A stretch of DNA of 13,139 bases from SIG588 sp045599305 (GTDB lineage: Bacteria > Bacillota > Clostridia > Oscillospirales > Acutalibacteraceae), in contig JAZRVU010000006.1 of assembly GCA_045599305.1 (NCBI GenBank), positions 1 to 13,139 of the forward strand, given 5' to 3'. Under the pieces are notes generated by a model. That model was not told the DNA's origin. It saw only the letters and a list, made by a program, of their open reading frames with translations, and made no database searches. The stretch's first letter is position 1, and the number at the start of each line of letters is the position of its first letter. The position numbers were made by a program, and so were the translations under genes. Shown here piece by piece: positions 11,875 through 13,139 of this stretch.

Positions 11875-12728
11875 GATCTTCCCTCCTGATCTTTCAGGAA
11901 CCGCACCGCGGTCCCGATATCCTTCACCGGGTCTTCCCCGGCTTCCCGCTCGATGGTGAGGAAGCCGCGATAGCCCACTTCCTCCAGCGCCGCGAGATAG
12001 CGGTCGAAGGGCACACTGCCCTCGCCCAGCGGCACCTCTTTGAAGAAGCACTTGCCGTTATATTCCTCGGGGATGGGATGCACCACATTATAGATGTACT
12101 CGGGATCGCCCTTGAGCAGGTGGACGCCATCCTTGGCGTGGGTGTGGACGATGTAGTCCTTGAGGGTGTGCACCGCCGCCACGGGGTCTTCGTCCAGCAC
12201 CATCTTGAGGTTGGCGGGATCAAGATTCACCCGCACGCCGCCCGAGGTGAGCGAATCGAGGAACTCCTTGAGCACTTTGGGCGGCTCGGGACCCGTCTCC
12301 ACCGCGAAATAGGCACCGTTCTGCGCGGCGTAGTCGGCCAGCGTGCCGCACGCCTCCTGCATGATGGCATAGCGCGGATGGTTCTTGTCCGCCGGGACCA
12401 CGCCGATGTGGGTGGTGACGATGTTCGTCTCCAGTTCGAGCGCCATGTCGATGATGCGCTTGGAGCGCTCGATCAGTTCGGGATTGCGCTCGGCATTGCC
12501 GAAGCCCATGCCCAGATCGCCGCACAGGGCGGAAAACCGCAGGCCGCGGCTTTTGAGTTCGCCGAGCAGGGCGCGGCGGGCGGCGGCATCCATATTTTCG
12601 GGCGCGTGCTCGCCGTTGGTGGCATACATCTGGATGCCGGCGGCGCCCAGACGGGCCGCCTCGTCCAGCGCCTGCAGAGTGGGCAGACGGAAGGATTCGA
12701 GGATCACGCCGATGGGAAAAGCATACAT
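11871..12728 (-). CDS. Sugar phosphate isomerase/epimerase-like TIM barrel protein, first gene of the operon
   Basis: A 285-aa TIM-barrel protein of the xylose isomerase-like superfamily. Metal-site positions appear in order: E144 in FAVETGPE, D170 in VNLDPANL, H197 in HTHAKDG and E260 in LTIERE, with GEGSVPF (235-241) near the C-terminal active-site loop. It lacks a signal peptide. AAGGAGATG lies upstream of the ATG and a good promoter lies at 12761-12789, so it opens the operon isomerase - dehydrogenase - isomerase - EEP. Substrate unknown; inosose, keto-sugar or 3-keto-glycoside chemistry is typical of such neighbourhoods. Confidence 0.88.
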   Translation of the reverse strand: MYAFPIGVILESFRLPTLQALDEAARLGAAGIQMYATNGEHAPENMDAAARRALLGELKSRGLRFSALCGDLGMGFGNAERNPELIERSKRIIDMALELETNIVTTHIGVVPADKNHPRYAIMQEACGTLADYAAQNGAYFAVETGPEPPKVLKEFLDSLTSGGVRVNLDPANLKMVLDEDPVAAVHTLKDYIVHTHAKDGVHLLKGDPEYIYNVVHPIPEEYNGKCFFKEVPLGEGSVPFDRYLAALEEVGYRGFLTIEREAGEDPVKDIGTAVRFLKDQEGRS

Positions 12729-12760
12729 ACTTATGTCATCTCCTTAATGTATTCAATTTA

Positions 12761-12789
12761 ATAATAGCCCAAATATCCGCAACCTGCAA
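12761..12789 (-). promoter_or_regulatory. Promoter of the isomerase-dehydrogenase operon
   Basis: On the minus strand TTGCAG (12784-12789), 17 bp, TATTAT (12761-12766), with a predicted start near 12754 and a short leader before AAGGAGATG. No clear operator palindrome or catabolite-response element was seen around it. Confidence 0.82.
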
Positions 12790-12844
12790 GCAGAATTTTT
12801 ATTTTAAAAAAAGAATTTCACACCGTTGATCCCGGTCTTTCTCA

Positions 12845-13139
12845 TCAGTCGTTTCCTTTCAAAAGGCGCAGGCCTTTGGGGTAGTGGTTTTTCAGCGTGC
12901 CGCTCACCGCCTTGCCGAAGCCGACACAGGCTTCGTCCGCGGCGACGGCCGTCCACCCCGCAAGGGCGGGGTCGCAGGGGATCGGCTCCCCCCGCAGAAA
13001 GGCAAGGAGCGCGGCATCGTCCGGCGCCAGCCGGATCACGCGGCGGCAATCGGCGGCACGGGCGGCGGCAAAGACGCCGTGCGCGGGCTCCAGCCGGTTT
13101 TTGCAGACGGCGGCGACCGCCACCCCCGCCGCCAGCACG
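12845..13139 (-). CDS. RsmB/NOP2-family rRNA cytosine-C5 methyltransferase, C-terminal part
   Basis: Only the last 97 or so residues are in the window; the reading frame continues past the right edge. The C-terminal sequence ending in GFGKAVSGTLKNHYPKGLR matches the PUA-like tail typical of NOL1/NOP2/sun (RsmF-type) SAM-dependent methyltransferases of Firmicutes, which modify cytosines in rRNA. The methyltransferase domain itself is outside, so this call rests on the tail motif alone. No convincing terminator follows: a 4-bp hairpin near 12824-12838 and a T run near 12808 are too weak and too far apart. Confidence 0.8.
   Translation of the reverse strand, partial: VLAAGVAVAAVCKNRLEPAHGVFAAARAADCRRVIRLAPDDAALLAFLRGEPIPCDPALAGWTAVAADEACVGFGKAVSGTLKNHYPKGLRLLKGND

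Noticed and set aside
9986..11889. Long plus-strand open frames opposite the sugar isomerase and dehydrogenase genes
   Set aside because: They mirror well-defined genes, lack ribosome binding sites and show biased, low-complexity Arg/Gly/His-rich translations typical of antisense frames in GC-rich DNA.
12808..12838. Terminator for the rRNA methyltransferase gene
   Set aside because: The stem is only 4 bp and the T run is separated from it by about 8 bases.
12804..13049. Minus-strand open frame of 81 codons at the right edge
   Set aside because: It is out of frame with the methyltransferase tail, whose motif (GTLKNHYPKGLR) is clearly real, and it runs into the AT-rich spacer.

Overview
The window comes from the chromosome of a fairly GC-rich Firmicute, probably class Clostridia and an Oscillospiraceae/Ruminococcaceae-type gut or anaerobic bacterium. 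The evidence is the 5' end of a 16S rRNA gene at the left edge (minus strand) with a Clostridia-like V1-V2 region, strong AAGGAGG-type ribosome binding sites, sigma-A promoters with TTGACA/TATAAT boxes, and the protein families present. The genus was not resolved from sequence alone. Most genes lie on the minus strand and many overlap by 4 bp, indicating tight translationally coupled operons.

Left part (1-2880): the 16S rRNA start with its hairpin-rich leader and a strong promoter with an A/T-rich upstream tract. Next comes a three-gene folate operon, folP-folB-folK (dihydropteroate synthase, dihydroneopterin aldolase, HPPK), ending in a strong terminator. Upstream of folP lie two adjacent, highly ordered secondary-structure modules. 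Each has an outer stem enclosing three hairpins (a four-way junction). The right-hand module is perfectly paired and is flanked by a 4-bp direct repeat (ATAC). A promoter whose -10 box straddles its outer edge would place both modules in the fol mRNA leader. Next to this is a tRNA-Gly(GCC) gene with its own promoter and terminator, plus an inverted copy of its 3' end.

Middle part (2880-7170): a plus-strand GH63/MGH1-like glycosidase gene converges on a minus-strand pair, an M42 metallopeptidase followed by a Gfo/Idh/MocA oxidoreductase. The M42 promoter is back to back with a promoter for a small four-cysteine TSCPD protein. A GNAT acetyltransferase gene of visibly lower GC content follows that gene and ends at an 18-bp perfect hairpin.

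Right part (7171-13139), all minus strand: an operon of two TIM-barrel sugar isomerase/epimerase-like proteins flanking a Gfo/Idh/MocA dehydrogenase, followed by an EEP-family hydrolase. This looks like a small carbohydrate or inositol-type oxidation/isomerisation unit. Then yebC with its own promoter and terminator, and a pair made of a small three-helix PQ-loop-like membrane protein and an alpha/beta hydrolase. The right edge carries the C-terminal part of an RsmB/NOP2-type rRNA cytosine methyltransferase. The least ordinary features are the structured modules upstream of folP and the inverted tRNA-end repeat. No CRISPR array, transposase or phage gene was seen.
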